Shown here in pieces: positions 35,785 through 47,885 of a stretch of 64,000 bases of DNA (its first letter is position 1; each line of letters opens with the position of its first letter). The DNA is taken from the NCBI RefSeq assembly GCF_000276665.1, contig NW_004955447.1, positions 10,645,017-10,709,016 of the forward strand, given 5' to 3'. The notes under the pieces are model-generated. The model worked only from the letters and a program-made list of their open reading frames with translations. It did no database searches and was not told where the DNA came from. The DNA comes from Chinchilla lanigera (lineage: Eukaryota > Chordata > Mammalia > Rodentia > Chinchillidae). Made by a program: the position numbers and the translations under genes.

Positions 35785-36115
35785 TGACCACTATACTATG
35801 TGTTTGAGATGTGTTAGCTCCTCAATGTCAAAAAAGTTTACCAAATATCCTGGATTTTCTTCTTTTTGTTTTTGTCTTTCTGAGACAGGGTCTCACTATG
35901 CAGTTCAGTCTGGCCTTGAGCTCACTTTGTAGCCCAGTCTGGTCTCAAACTCACAAGGATCTTCCAGCCTTAGCCTCCCAAGTGCTGCAATCACTGGCAT
36001 GGGCCACCGTGCTCAGCAATATCCTGCATTTTCAAGAGACTAGGGAACATGCCAATGTCACATAGCTAGGAACTGGTCGGGCCAAATCTCAAACTCAGGG
36101 CTTTCTGACTTTCGG
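35785..36115 (-). mobile_element. MIR split by a B1 insertion
   Basis: Two blocks of reverse-complement MIR flank the B1 at 35,860-36,017. Before it lies an approximate ACTATACTATGTGTTTGAGATG segment. After it lies CATTTTCAAGAGACTAGGGAACATGCC...GTCACATAGCTAGGAACTGG...TCTCAAACTCAGGGC, the 'acttgcccaaggtcacacagctag...gattcaaacccagg' core. The B1 therefore inserted into an older MIR. Confidence 0.55.
35844..36033 (-). mobile_element. B1-type SINE with target duplication
   Basis: Read on the minus strand this is a B1 with GAGCACGGTGGCCC...CAAGTGCTGC-like head and a GAGACCCTGTCTC-like end, and it includes the tandem B1 quasi-repeat around the middle (GGCCTTGAGCTCA and CAGTCTGGTCTCAAACTCA on the plus strand). 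Flanks AATATCCTGGATTTTC (35,844-35,859) and AATATCCTGCATTTTC (36,018-36,033) differ by one base. The A-rich tail reads as TTTTTGTTTTTG on the plus strand. Confidence 0.85.
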
Positions 36116-37670
36116 GTATTCTTAGACCATCATGGTTTAAAACACCTAAAAATCAGACACTGAAATAAGATTTTTTAAAGTGCATTGCACATTGTTGATT
36201 CATGAATTCATTTGATGTTAGCCAGGTTTCGCCTCACATATTTGCTGAATTAAAATTACCACAGAAAAAGTTCAAACGAAGTAGATAAAAAAGGCAATAC
36301 TTCCAGTGTTTATCTGAAGATAAAGAAGTCTAATACATTAAAATTCAAATTAAAAAAGAAGTCCTTGCTCGTCAGCTCAAAATGAAACATCTGAAAATAG
36401 TGTTAGGAAGCTAACAATAGCTAGATAGGTCTACCGGAGTAGTTGTTTTCCCTGATTTAATAATTCTGGCATTTCCTATCTCTATAACTCATTTGGCATA
36501 GGCCATTTGGTAACCATTCATTACTCACAAATGTATACAGGTAAGCACATGTAGGTAAACATATCAGCAAAGACACAAGCACATGGCATGCTCGGCCTAC
36601 TGGGCAAGCAGATGGCTGGGCAAGAGTGGAGGACGTACTGGAGACCAACTTCCAAGGGTCAGGGCTCAGGCCTCCAGGCCAGACGAGTAAAGCACTCACT
36701 CCTATGGCCTCTCTGCAAACAGACACACTGATTGTACCTGTACATATGCCAGATACCACATGCAAGGTAAATCAGAAATGAACCTGCCCTCAATGAGTAG
36801 ACAATCTATTAACTGCATGTGACAAAATGAGAAATTTCATTTGTAATACTGCATAAGAGCAAACTAAAGCTAAATTTTCTGTATAATGGGTTATTAAATG
36901 TGTTCAGAACTAAAGAACTTCTCGTATTAATAATCCAAAGTTCACCTATCAGAGTTTGCCGTTCTTTAAGTTCTTCTCTGTCCTGTTTTAGTCTGGAATA
37001 TACACATTTAACCACTTCCTATCCTCTACTATAGGACTCGTAGTTATTATGATCAGTGACATACAGCTTATTACGATCATTAGGTTACTACGATCGATAG
37101 TTATATAGCTATCACAATGCTACAGAGCTAAACTTCAAACTAGAACATTTAACTTGATTCTACAACCACAACCTCTTGGAAATACAAAATTTAACACAGT
37201 ACAGAAAACATCATTGAAATGAGCATAAAACTAAAATGTTAACCTCAGTAAAATTTACTGATTTCTTAAAACAATAATGACATTCCTTTTCTCAAATGCT
37301 AGCAGTTAAAAACATACTCCAAAATAAGAAAAAAAAAATCATTCTCTTCAGGTAAGAAAAGGTTTGTCAGAATTCTATCATTACTTTTTAAAGATGAATA
37401 AACACTAGGAAAACATATGAAACTTAAAAGAAATTATCTATTCCACATTGTAAAATACTCTTGACTACCCCTGTGGAAAAACTGGTGACATCTGAATGAG
37501 ATTTGCACAATCTAGTTAATAGCACTGTGCATTTAATGTTCAGATTTTAATAAGTAGACTTTGGTTATATAAACAGCAACATCACGAGTATATGATTGAA
37601 GGGAACATAGAAAAGGTTTGCACTGTTTTTAACAACTTTTCTCTAAGTTGACAACTGATTCAAGTTTCCA
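36116..37670. other. Non-coding stretch
   Basis: AT-rich, with a short run of TTATTACGATCA-like units at 37,036-37,115. No gene seen. Confidence 0.5.
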
Positions 37671-37790
37671 CAATCCCTAATTCTTCTTTTTTTTAATTTT
37701 TTTGTGGTAACGGAAATTAAATTCAGGACCTTGTGCTTGCCAGGCAGGCACTGTGCCACTGAGCTATATCCCCAGCAATCCCTAATTCTT
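37671..37790 (-). mobile_element. ID SINE with perfect target duplication
   Basis: The plus strand shows CAGGACCTTGTGCTTGCCAGGCAGGCACTGTGCCACTGAGCTATATCCCC, the reverse complement of the ID body, preceded by a T-rich tail. The 15-bp target duplication CAATCCCTAATTCTT is identical at 37,671-37,685 and 37,776-37,790. The head appears 5'-shortened. Confidence 0.9.
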
Positions 37791-40714
37791 TTACCATGAA
37801 ATTTTAGGATGTCTGGCTACACAGTCCCAATTTAGCAGAACACCAAATACTGACCACTTCAAATATTCAAAGCTTTAGAATATGAACATATCACAGTGTG
37901 TACTGACTGTATTTTGACAATTAGGGCATTTTAACCTTTGGTTTTTGACAGAATATCTTTGCATACATAGAATAATTAATGAGATATGAAACCCTAAGTG
38001 CTATATTTGAATATGGGAAGAAAAACGTATTTTATTCACTATAAAATTCTTGGGCTCAGCTCAAAGAAAGAACTTTTTAAGTGGATCATTCTTTCCCACT
38101 ATGGTTGTACTGTAACATAATTGTGAGAGAAAACATATGAACAGATGAGGCGCCAGAAGAAAAGACTAAAAAACCCCCAAGTCACTTGCTGACTTTTTTG
38201 TGGGAGAAAAACAAAGCCTCATTCCTTTATTCATGGGCTAGGCATTCACTAAACATCTATTATGTGATGGACACCATAATTCACAGAAAGCTCCAGAAAG
38301 TAAAATTTAAAGTAAGAAGATTTCATGATCATTTGATACTTTACTCCCAGAGCACAGATTGTTAAAACAACCTAATTCTGAACATGTCAAAAGGACCAAA
38401 CATGGCTCTACCATATATCTTTTTGATTTCTCCTTCACAAGAGCTCAAATACCTCAATGTGTGAGGATAACGAATTCCCACTTTCACATATCCTGTAAAT
38501 TCTGGATACAGCGTTGGATTATATAATCCAACATTCCATGCTTTTGTTTGTCTTGTTTTTGTATTTAATAACACAGTACTATCTCCAGAGTAGGGAGAAA
38601 TTACAACCTCTTCCACCACCTCCCCTGAACTACCCCTCAAGAAATCTGCTGGGCACCTCAAGTAGAAGTAGAAATGCCTCAAGGCTTTCACCTCTTCCCT
38701 TGCCCTGTAAAGTAAGGCAAATAAACAATGGTCACCTGTGTCCTACTCTATAATTCAGAGATTCCTCACCTTCGTGAGTTCGTGCTTCACCTCAACAGTG
38801 TCATAAAGTCCTCTCTCCTACTATTAGCTGCACATTAAACCTCAGTTCTGTCATTCACAGCCCAAACACTAAAACAATCACACATGCACCCAAAATGATA
38901 AATCGCCAACACAGTGGAAGGCAGAGGGACATTTCAGAAAAAAAAGAAAGAAAAGATTTTTGTCTCCCTTACTTAAAATGAAATGAGTTACTTGCTGTTA
39001 TGAATTCTAAAGACAGTCTACTTCTACCTAATAGAAACCCACAGTGTTTTCATTGTAAATAGCCATTTCTCTCAGCCAACTGGATGATTATAGATCCCCA
39101 GACCTCTCTTCTAATTCTAGGAGGGAGGGTTGTAGTGGGTTTATCAAAATTTAAACTGCAAAGGGACAGCAAAGTAGAAAGCTAAACTTAGCAAACACGC
39201 CCTACATCTTAACTCCAGATGAGTCATCCTAGGTTCTAGCTGTTAATTCTCAAGGAGACAAGACTTCTGTCTTGAGAAGCACAAGGATGGCTGAGGGAGA
39301 AAAATGAGAACTCGAGAGCTTTTAGCAAAAGAATCAGGGAACAAGAAGGCAGAAAGCAGTGATGGAAAGAACAGGGAACGGCACTGGATTTTTCACGCTG
39401 GCTGTGGGCCAGGAGAGAACACAGATTAAGAAACAGACTCTGAAGAACTCGATGAGTCAGGAGGATGCTGCCGCGAGGAGCATAGTTGTCCAGTGCCTCT
39501 GTGGAATGAGCATGCAGAAGAAAGGACCTTGGTTCTCTAAGAATGGCTCAAGCTGTGCTCTGGAATTACAGAGATCATCCCTAAACAAGTAGGAGGAAGT
39601 CAAACTAGAGATGGCTATTCAAGCTTTCCTCTTAAAATGCAGTAGCCTATATTCTGGTAGAGGGAATAACAAGGTGGTACTTGGAATTACCTGCACAGAC
39701 AGATCTTGACTATCGTGTTAGGACTGCTTTTTCACTTGGAGAATGGAATTATACTATGTGACAGTCAAGGGCTACTGTGTTCAACTCCAGGCCAGTACCG
39801 AGGTTGAAGGGGATGAGGGCAAAAAAGCATAACGCCCTACGAGAACAGAGGCAGGCAGATGGAGAAATGGAATGGTCGCATCAGTAGAGTAGCTACAGAA
39901 AGGTGGACATGCTTCTGATACTTTCACTCCGACAGAGCCCTTTAACTGTGGGTGGCCATGAACTCTAGAAAGGCAGGTTTGGTTGAGAACCAATGCTCCC
40001 ACCATGCCATCCAGAACACAGAGTAAGAGGATGGTGCTAAGGGAAGTGACTGTCCCCACACCCTGGGTTGGCTGGATTGCCATTCCACTCACTCGGCAGC
40101 CTCCCTGCAAACACCAGATGCACGTTAGTCAACTGCAGGGATGTGTAGTTTCCTTAGAGTGAAAGGACGTAATGCCCCTTTTCTCTCCTTGTTCCCAAGG
40201 GTTAAAATGAAAAGGTGAGAAGTGGGCTAGAAGGGAGGGTGCTGTAGAACACAGTTGAAGGAGAGCGAAAAAGAGCCACTCTGTCCTCCCATTCTCCGCA
40301 CGGTGTGGTGTTCTTAGCGGCAAGGGCGGCTGACACTCCAGTCAGGAGATGCAGGTCCATAGAGACGAGTATCCTCCCCTTCGGCACAGGGACTGTTTCA
40401 AACTCCACCCACCTGGCAAAGGGCATCAGAAATAATTGCCTCATGAGACACAGAAAGCAGCGGCATCCACCATTTCCCTCCCCCACGCTCTGCCAAGTGC
40501 ACCTTAATGTCTATGAGCGAAGATAGCACAGCAAATGGCGAACCTGGACCAAGGCTGCGTACGAGTCAAGGAGGTGTCCTGAAGTGACCAGTCACGGGCA
40601 CATTTCTGCATCTCTGAGAACAAGTAAATCTTGACACAGCCCCGTTAAGCAATGCTGTTCCTGAGGCATACACTTCTGTCTGGCATTGAAACACGTAAGG
40701 TTTGCACATTTATG
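37791..40714. other. Non-coding stretch
   Basis: AT-rich to 39.0 kb, then mixed. A MIR-like phrase (TCATGGGCTAGGCATTCACTAAACATCTATTATGTG) occurs at about 38,235. Frames up to 109 codons lack domains. Confidence 0.5.
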
Positions 40715-42060
40715 CAATACATTACTGATGTCTTATCCAGAGCAAGGTGTCTAAGGCAAGAGAAAGAAAAGGAATCCAAATACGAAAGAAGTCAAACTCT
40801 TTGAGGAAAAAATGATTTGATGTATAGAAAGTCCTAAAGACCCCACCAAAAAAAACTGTTAGAAGTAATAAATGAAATTTGCAATGTTGCAAAATCAACT
40901 GACAAAAATCAGTAGTGTTTTTATAAATTAACTAAAAATGTACTTAAAAATGTCAGGAAAGCAATCTCTCACAATAGCCAAAAAAAAAAAAAAAAAGGAA
41001 ACGAGGAATAAATTTAACCAAAGAAGTAAAAGATCCCTGTAAGAAAAAAAATTACAAAACACTGATGAAAACAAGTGAGAAAGACACCAAAACTGAAAGA
41101 CATCAGTTTTCATACCATGGAAGAGTACTACTGAAACAAGCATACTAGGCAAGTAATCCCCATCAAAATACCAGTAGCACTGCTCATAGATATAGAAAAT
41201 GTATGCAAAATATACGTGGAACCACAAAAGAATCAAGACAGCCAAAGCACCCTGGAGGAAGAAGAGCAAAGCTGTAGGACAGAAATAAAGCCCTGGATCT
41301 ACGATTCTTGATAACTGTGTCAAAAACATACAGTGAAGAAAGGATCATCTCTTAGATGAAAACTACAATTAGATACCATCTCACCCCAGTTAGAATAGTT
41401 ATGATGAGAACAACAAAAAACACCAAATTATGGGAAAGTTACAGGAAAAAGGGAACACTAACACACCGTTGGTAGGGATATAAATTAATTCCGTCATTTG
41501 GGGGTTCCTCGAAAAAGTAAAAACAGAACTACCATGTGATCCAGCTACCCCTCCCTCCCTCCTTCCCTCCCTCCCTCTTTCTCTCTTTCCATATATATAT
41601 AAGATATATATTCATAAAATGTATAATAATGGAATATAATGTATGATGGAATATAATGTGATACACACACACACACAACACTAGAATATAATTCAGCCAT
41701 AAAAAAGAGAGAAGGGTCATTTTGCCGCAAAATACATGCAACTGGAGGCCATTATATTACATGAAATAAGCCAGAAGCAGATCTCATTACTGCACGATCC
41801 CATTCATATGTGGAAATGAAGAAAGCTGGTTTCACACAGGTAGAGATCTGAACACTGGTCACGAGAGGCTGGGAAGATAGAAGAAAGGGAAGACAAAGGG
41901 AACCTGGATGTGGGATCCAAACTACACTGTAAGATGTGGAATAAGGTCCAGTACCCTGTAGCACAGTAGGGCAAGTACAGTTTACGATTTATAATATATC
42001 TTCCAAAGAAGTGAAAGAGAGTTGAAAGTTTCCCTTCACAAAGAACTGATAATTTTAAAA
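40715..42060 (+). mobile_element. 5'-truncated L1 (ORF2 3' part and 3'UTR)
   Basis: From GATGTCTTATCCAGAGCAA and AAGTCAAACTCTTTGAGG the sequence follows the L1 ORF2 reverse-transcriptase region, with GAAAGTCCTAAAGACCCCACC and AATCAGTAGTGTTTTTATA. It continues through ORF2 (CAAGACAGCC, TAGATACCATCTCACCCCAGTTAGAATAG) into the 3' region (CTAGAATATAATTCAGCCATAAAAAAG, GCACGATCCCATTCATATGTGGAAATG, GGCTGGGAAG). Frameshifts, stops and a microsatellite block interrupt it, so it encodes nothing functional. The 133-codon minus-strand frame over it is fortuitous. Confidence 0.85.
41548..41678. repeat. Composite microsatellite inside the L1
   Basis: A CCCT/CCTT pyrimidine block (41,548-41,590) gives way to AT repeats (41,591-41,610), then ATAATGTATGATGGAATATAATG repeats, then a CA run (41,662-41,678). 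Together they replace or displace a short part of the L1 ORF2 3' end. Confidence 0.8.
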
Positions 42061-42311
42061 AGCTATAGATGGTATTTAAACCCTGATTTAACCCTTACGC
42101 ACTGGGTCACTGTGTTCAATTTTCAACAATGGAGCCCATAAAAATTTGAAATTAAAAATAGGAAAATAATAATTTTGAAATGTAACGTTTTATTTTTTCC
42201 AGAGAGAATCTGCAAACCTAGTTCATTTCTTTTCTCCTTCAAATAAAAAGTACAAACATGGAGTGCTTTAATAAAGAACAAATTTGCAACGTGAAACCTG
42301 TCCTAAGGACC

Positions 42312-42437
42312 AAAACAAACCCATACAGGGGCTGGGGACTTAGCTCAGCGGCAAAAGCGCCTGCCTGGCAAGCGCAAGGTCGTGAGTTCGGTTCCCGGTA
42401 CCGGAGAAAAACCAAAAAAAAAAAACAAACCCATACA
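42312..42437 (+). mobile_element. ID SINE, near-intact, with target duplication
   Basis: The body is GGGGCTGGGGACTTAGCTCAGCGGCAAAAGCGCCTGCCTGGCAAGCGCAAGGTCG and the B box GTGAGTTCGGTTCCCGG, followed by ACCGGAGAAAAACC and A tail. The 16-bp target duplication AAAACAAACCCATACA (42,312-42,327 and 42,422-42,437, overlapping the A tail) is perfect. It is one of the least diverged copies in the window. Confidence 0.95.
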
Positions 42438-45010
42438 TTTCAAGGTTCTAGTCACTAATATGTCAAAATTATGATAAGTTTTACAAAAATGAAACCATGG
42501 CTCCCACGTTTGGATAACACATATTTTATATTTAATGGCAATAAGGACCCAAATTAAATTATTTAAACACAACTTAAGGATCAAATCACTTAACAAATTA
42601 CATCTATAAAAAACAAAGCCAGAAGAAACAGTAATGATAAAGAATATTTTTAATATGAGCTTCATCAAGTCCGATTTGTCAGGTGCCACCCTATATGCAT
42701 AAAGATCATTATGTATTATACCTAAAATTTACCAATAAATTTAATTGTAAAAAAAGGATTACCTTGGAAAACAAAAACTAAAGTATGATTCTTAAAATTT
42801 AATTCAAAGCTAAGGTCAAATATACAAATATAGAAATTTTATGATAAAAAGTATTAAATCTGGTAATGCATGAAGAAAAACATGTTTACAGATATAGACA
42901 CTGACCCGGTACTTTATGAACTCATGTTTTTGAATGTTAGATTTGAAAACGCCCATAAATCATTCCCTTTATTGCAGACTCTAGGGCCGGCCATGATTCT
43001 GCTCTGGGAAGCTCACTGTTTGCTTTTATGTTGTTTCTATTATTTCCCAAGGCCTAGAGAAGCAGACAGAAACCAGCCCATGTCGGAATGACAAGGTAAG
43101 TGAAAACACCCAAACAATCACTAAGTCACGAACACTCAGACACACACCCTCAACACCACGGGAAAAAACGAAAATCAGACAGGAGCTGTTGCCCCATAGT
43201 GTGTGGGCCGAACACCCACGATGTTGACATATGAATCTGCAACACAAGTAGAGGCAGCTGACCAACACCACCACTCACCAGTCTGGTTCGACACCTTCCT
43301 TCAAAATCGCCGGGTTCCAGGAGAAGCGAAGACTATTGTTCTATTTTTCATTTATTAAGTCACTGAGCCATGAAGGCCAACGAGGAATCCATGAAAGCAC
43401 AACGGTCCACCACTGTCTTTTTTACTGTACGTGTTGTACGTTGCATCTATAACTAAGAAGGCCCATTAAATGTACTTTCTCCTCTGTCTGGAAAATCTCA
43501 CCGTAAAAGCAAGAAGACAGAAGAAAACTATACTTTTCATTCTACCCTCTGCCTTGGCATTCTAATGTCTCTCCACAGCAAATTCTGTGCAGTGTTTTCA
43601 ACCAATCTTCTATTCACTCATTAAGAAGAAGACTTTCAAAAAGGGATTTCTGATGAGAACATGAATGAAACTGTGATGAGAAAGATAATTTAACTTCCTA
43701 AAAAACAAGAGACATTTTAAGTATTATTCTTGGAGGTGGAGAAAAAAGTCTACCTTTAATCTTCATTGTCTTAACTTCCTCAGCACATAATCAGGAAAAG
43801 CATATGCTGGCAGGTGAACAATCACTTAGCCCTGGCAATGGCTACAGCTCATGGTGGTTTTCTACTATTCTAACACTCTTCTCCATAAGCAGATCGTAGT
43901 TTGACAAAATCACCTATTACAACCATAATATCAAACCCTTAATCACAACCCCTCATATAAAATACCAGAGGCCCCTAACATATAATGTAACTTTAAGTTT
44001 CACCCTTTATTATGAGAAAAGGATGCAGTTGACCTCATCTTGAGAGGAAACTACTCATCTTGGTCTGGGTTTCCCACGGAACCCTTTCTGAGGACACAGT
44101 AATAAGGTCAGAATGAGAATCTCACTCCTTGCAACGTGCTCCCTGCACTTACCACGACTGCCTACCATTCCTCCCACTGGCATTTCCATTGCAGCTTGAG
44201 ATTAACATTTACATTTTGTCCTTATGCCATATTTTGATTTCTGTTAGTCTGGGTCTCATTTTACCTTAGTGTTTTACTTTAAGCGATATTTTCTGAGAAG
44301 TCAGCACAGCAACAGAAGTTTAACTAACGCTATAGAACTAAAGAGAATGAGACATGTTTAAAAATTAGTATTTAAGCCTCTCCCACAAGTTACAGTAGAT
44401 TTTAAGGAAAGGTAAAAGTAGTGATTTATATTTAACAAAAGGAAATATCTGGACCAAATCATGTTTGCAGAATAAACTACTAAACAGTTTCCTAACAAGT
44501 AGCTTCCAGATACCATAGGAGTAAACGTAAAATAAGCTCTTATGAACATGAGATATCAGTGCAAAGTAGAATTTAATTCAGTGCCTCCAGAAGGATAAAA
44601 AGAAGTGAAATTCGTAAAAATAAAAATTGAAAAAGACTTCTCTGCAACCGGGACTGCAATGGAGCTGGCACAGCCTGGTTTTGACCACATAGAAGATTAA
44701 TATTTATTTTCAACAAATATGGCTAGAAAAATGTTATTATATCACCTCCTTTTTCACAGTAGGAACATGCTGAGTGAAATGGATTCATGTACTCAAACTG
44801 ACAGCGAGACAAAACTATATTGTGAATATTTTTATCTCTGATTAAATAAGCACTCGACAACATCTGGTTTACAATCATTAGCCAAAATTATTCAAAATAA
44901 GTTTTTAATATGCTTAACTATGTCAGTCTGTGTTTAACAGTTGTTTTAATACACATTCAGAAAAATAAATAAAATTATAAAACAATTTAATCACAAAAAT
45001 ATCAATTCAA
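42438..45010. other. Non-coding stretch
   Basis: AT-rich, no repeat body or gene recognised. A short GC-richer part lies at about 42,980-43,310. Confidence 0.5.
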
Positions 45011-45048
45011 AGCTGAGTGTAGTAGCACACGTCTGTTCAAACCTAGAT
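45011..45048 (+). mobile_element. B1 head fragment
   Basis: AGCTGAGTGTAGTAGCACACGTCTGTTCAAACC resembles the start of a B1 (ggctgggtgtagtggcacacgcctgtaat...). Only this short head is present. Confidence 0.4.
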
Positions 45049-46114
45049 TTAGGGATTTAAGAAACGCCTCAAAGCTCTGAATTCTAATGAGATCAAAACT
45101 CATGAAAAAGTCTTACTTCACTTTTAGAGTAGTTAGGATCATTAGAAAAGAGTCAGATACTTGGATCTCCAGTGCAAAAACTTAAGAGTTTTTAATTCTT
45201 TCCATTCTTTTCAACTGTCAAAAGCAGTTTAAAATGGCTCTATCACTTTCATACTACAATTAGACAAAGAGAATTACCTTACACTGAAACAGCAGTTTTT
45301 CAGGAGGACACAAATACTGACGTCACATTACAAACTTACCTTCGAAGGGCAAGTTCTCACAGGCCAAGCCTGGAGGGGCAACAACTCCTAGCTCCCACAT
45401 AGGCAGCTCTTTGAGAGTAACTGGTTTCTAAATAACTTTGGAAACTATACTGTTTTATCATGTATGCTAATTGTATATTCTCAGCACATCCAACAAATTT
45501 GCTGAATGTTACTTAATTATAATTCCTAATTGTTTTATGCACATTTATAAAATTGTATTCCATTCAATATGTGGGATGTTTATTCAGCCTCAAAGTCTCT
45601 GGACTTTTACCCTGTCTTCTGTCAGTGTATCTCTCTGCAACAATGGCGTTTTTTAACATACCACTTTCAAAATAAGCAATTTTCTTCAAATCTTGAAAAT
45701 AGTTGACTTAAAGGAAATATGCACTGTGGAAAGAGGAAGACTATGCCTGCTCTGCAATGCTAAGCATGCAGTCTCTCCTTTACAGACCATGTATTATGTA
45801 GCTGCAGTATGTCTGCACAACGTGAGTATCGGAAATAGGTAACAATAGCATTTTCAGCATTCTTATCTGACAGAGGCTGTCAGTGCTCAGCTTCCATTTG
45901 TATCTCCCAAATTGCTAGATAATCATTCCTTTCAGAGTAAGTCAGAGATATAAAAGATAGCATGATGTACATGAAGTAACATGACAGAATGATTCCAAAT
46001 GGAAGACCATGAAGACTGAGTGCAATAGATACAAAATGTAATGTCAATCTTGCAAAAATTGGAAACAAAAAAAAAAAGGAGATGGCTTGAACTACTGTGC
46101 TCCACTCTTACATC
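45049..46114. other. Non-coding stretch
   Basis: No recognised feature beyond short frames. Confidence 0.5.
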
Positions 46115-46241
46115 AAAAGATGTAAGAATTAGGCTGGGGCTACAGCTCAGTGGCATAAGCGCCTGCCTGGCAAGCACAAGGTCCAGAGTACGATTCCCAG
46201 TACAAAAAAAAAAAAAGAAAGAAAAAAAGATGTAAGAATTA
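46115..46241 (+). mobile_element. ID SINE with perfect target duplication
   Basis: The body is GGCTGGGGCTACAGCTCAGTGGCATAAGCGCCTGCCTGGCAAGCACAAGGTCCAGAGTACGATTCCCAG with a tail of A/AG runs. The 17-bp target duplication AAAAGATGTAAGAATTA is identical at 46,115-46,131 and 46,225-46,241. Confidence 0.95.
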
Positions 46242-46334
46242 TAGCACTTATTTTTTCCACTTGCCCCAAATATAATGATCAAACTTCATGGCACTGCATC
46301 ATATTGTATGAACAGATTTAAATCTTATAATCCT

Positions 46335-46475
46335 TTTGTGAAATAGACATAATCAAGGCCTAGCACATAGAGAATAAAAGGAGACATAGGAAATGACCCA
46401 AAGTCATAAAGCTGTAATACAGCAGTCTCAAGGTTTAGGCTCAGATCCATCTGACCCTAAAGCAAGGGTTACAAA
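46335..46475 (-). mobile_element. MIR remnant
   Basis: AAATGACCCAAAGTCATAAAGCTGTAATACAGCAGTCTCAAGGTTTAGGCTCAGATCCATCTGACCCTAAAGC is the reverse-complement MIR 5' half ('acttgcccaaggtcacacagctagtaa...ggattcgaacccaggt.tgtctgactcc'). Confidence 0.6.
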
Positions 46476-47389
46476 CCAGTAAGTCTCATGATCAATCAAG
46501 TGCTCAGAGCTTGTGCTATTTGTTTAAATCAAATGCCACATCTCACATATTTTACCTAATATACTTCTCCCTTAGTTTTAAAAAAATGAACCCTTATCTA
46601 AATACTCAGTACTTCAAAAAAATCAAGAAAAGACTAAAGGATATCCTAAACATCAGTGAATTTATATTTCTGTACAGGAATAAAACAAAAGAAATAATTA
46701 AAAAGCCATGGCAGAATGTCATAAATACAAAGAAAAGAGACATAACAAAGAATAACGAGAATTAGAGGACACAGCACAATGAAGTCTTTAAATTAGTAAA
46801 GAAAAGCATGAAGTTAAAATATCTTAGATGTTTTTGAATAGTCAACTTTTCTGCATTTGTAATGTTGAATCAGACCACCATAGTGCTACAAGATAGGTAT
46901 ACAACTATCCTTTTAGATGTCATTAAAATATTTTCTTTACTTCAATACTGAGGATTTATAAATAACTCACTTTGACTAAACAAAAATTCACCGTAACTTG
47001 AACACTCTCTGGACTCCAGAGAAGGGATTCTAACTTTCAAATAAAAAAAAATACATTAACCAATTAGATAGAACACTATAGTTGTAAGAGTATATCATGC
47101 AGCTAGATCAGTAAAAAAAAAAAAAAAAATAGAACGAAGCAAAAAAACAGCAACAACTTCAGAGAAGATCACTTAACCACTTAATCAATGATCACTATCT
47201 CACTTGGATCCCCATGTCTTCATGATGGGATTAGAGAACAGCATATTACAGTTGAAAGGGATATTATTTAATACAGAGCCCTTCCTTAGGCATAGATAGG
47301 AGCAGGAAAAGGGAGGATCTATCTATCTACATGGCCCAGCGAGAAGCAGCCGGCATGGAGCCCCACCTAACTGGTCCTTTCCTGGCGCC
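46476..47389. other. AT-rich stretch with poly-A
   Basis: A poly-A tract of 17 at about 47,114-47,130. No gene. Confidence 0.5.
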
Positions 47390-47885
47390 TCCTTCAATTA
47401 CATCTACACGCAACAGCCAATATGATCTTTAAAAAGTCAGATCTGGTTAGACTGTGCTTAAAACCTTCCACGGTTTCTTACTGTGCATAAGATTTTCCAA
47501 CATTCTTAGATTTCCAGTGCTCAAACTCTGGACTCTTAAATTGTTAAGTCTTGCAGAACGCTAGCAACCCTGAACTCCTACTGACTTCACTGGTCAGACT
47601 TTATATGCCTTCTCCCAGCCCTCGCACGTGGCTCCTCCTTCTTCTAGGACTTGAAGCCAGAGGATCTCCTCTCCAAGAAGCTACCTCCCGGACCAGTTTC
47701 TTGGTCTCCATCCGTGTCCATCAGGATCAAAAGGATATTCTCTGATCTCCAGTGCCTACACTCCTGGGTCAAACACTCTCACAAAATATGATATTTATGC
47801 TTGTCAATCTTCATATCAGTGGCAGTTCACTTTGTCACATAGGAAGTACTCAGTAAATATTTGCCGACAAATGAATGAAAGCAGA
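47390..47885 (+). mobile_element. L2 3' end, about 0.5 kb
   Basis: L2 landmarks occur in order: CTTAAAACCTTCCACGGTTTCTTACTGTG, TTCTCCCAGCCCTCGC...GGACTTGAAGCC, TCCAAGAAGCTACCTCCCGGACC, TAGGAAGTACTCAGTAAATATTTGCCGACAAATGAATGAA. The 'cagtaaatatttgttgaatgaatgaa' tail is characteristic. Confidence 0.7.

Noticed and set aside
40928..41329. 133-codon minus-strand frame rich in F/L
   Set aside because: It is antisense to an L1 fragment, and the poly-A of the L1 reads as poly-F.
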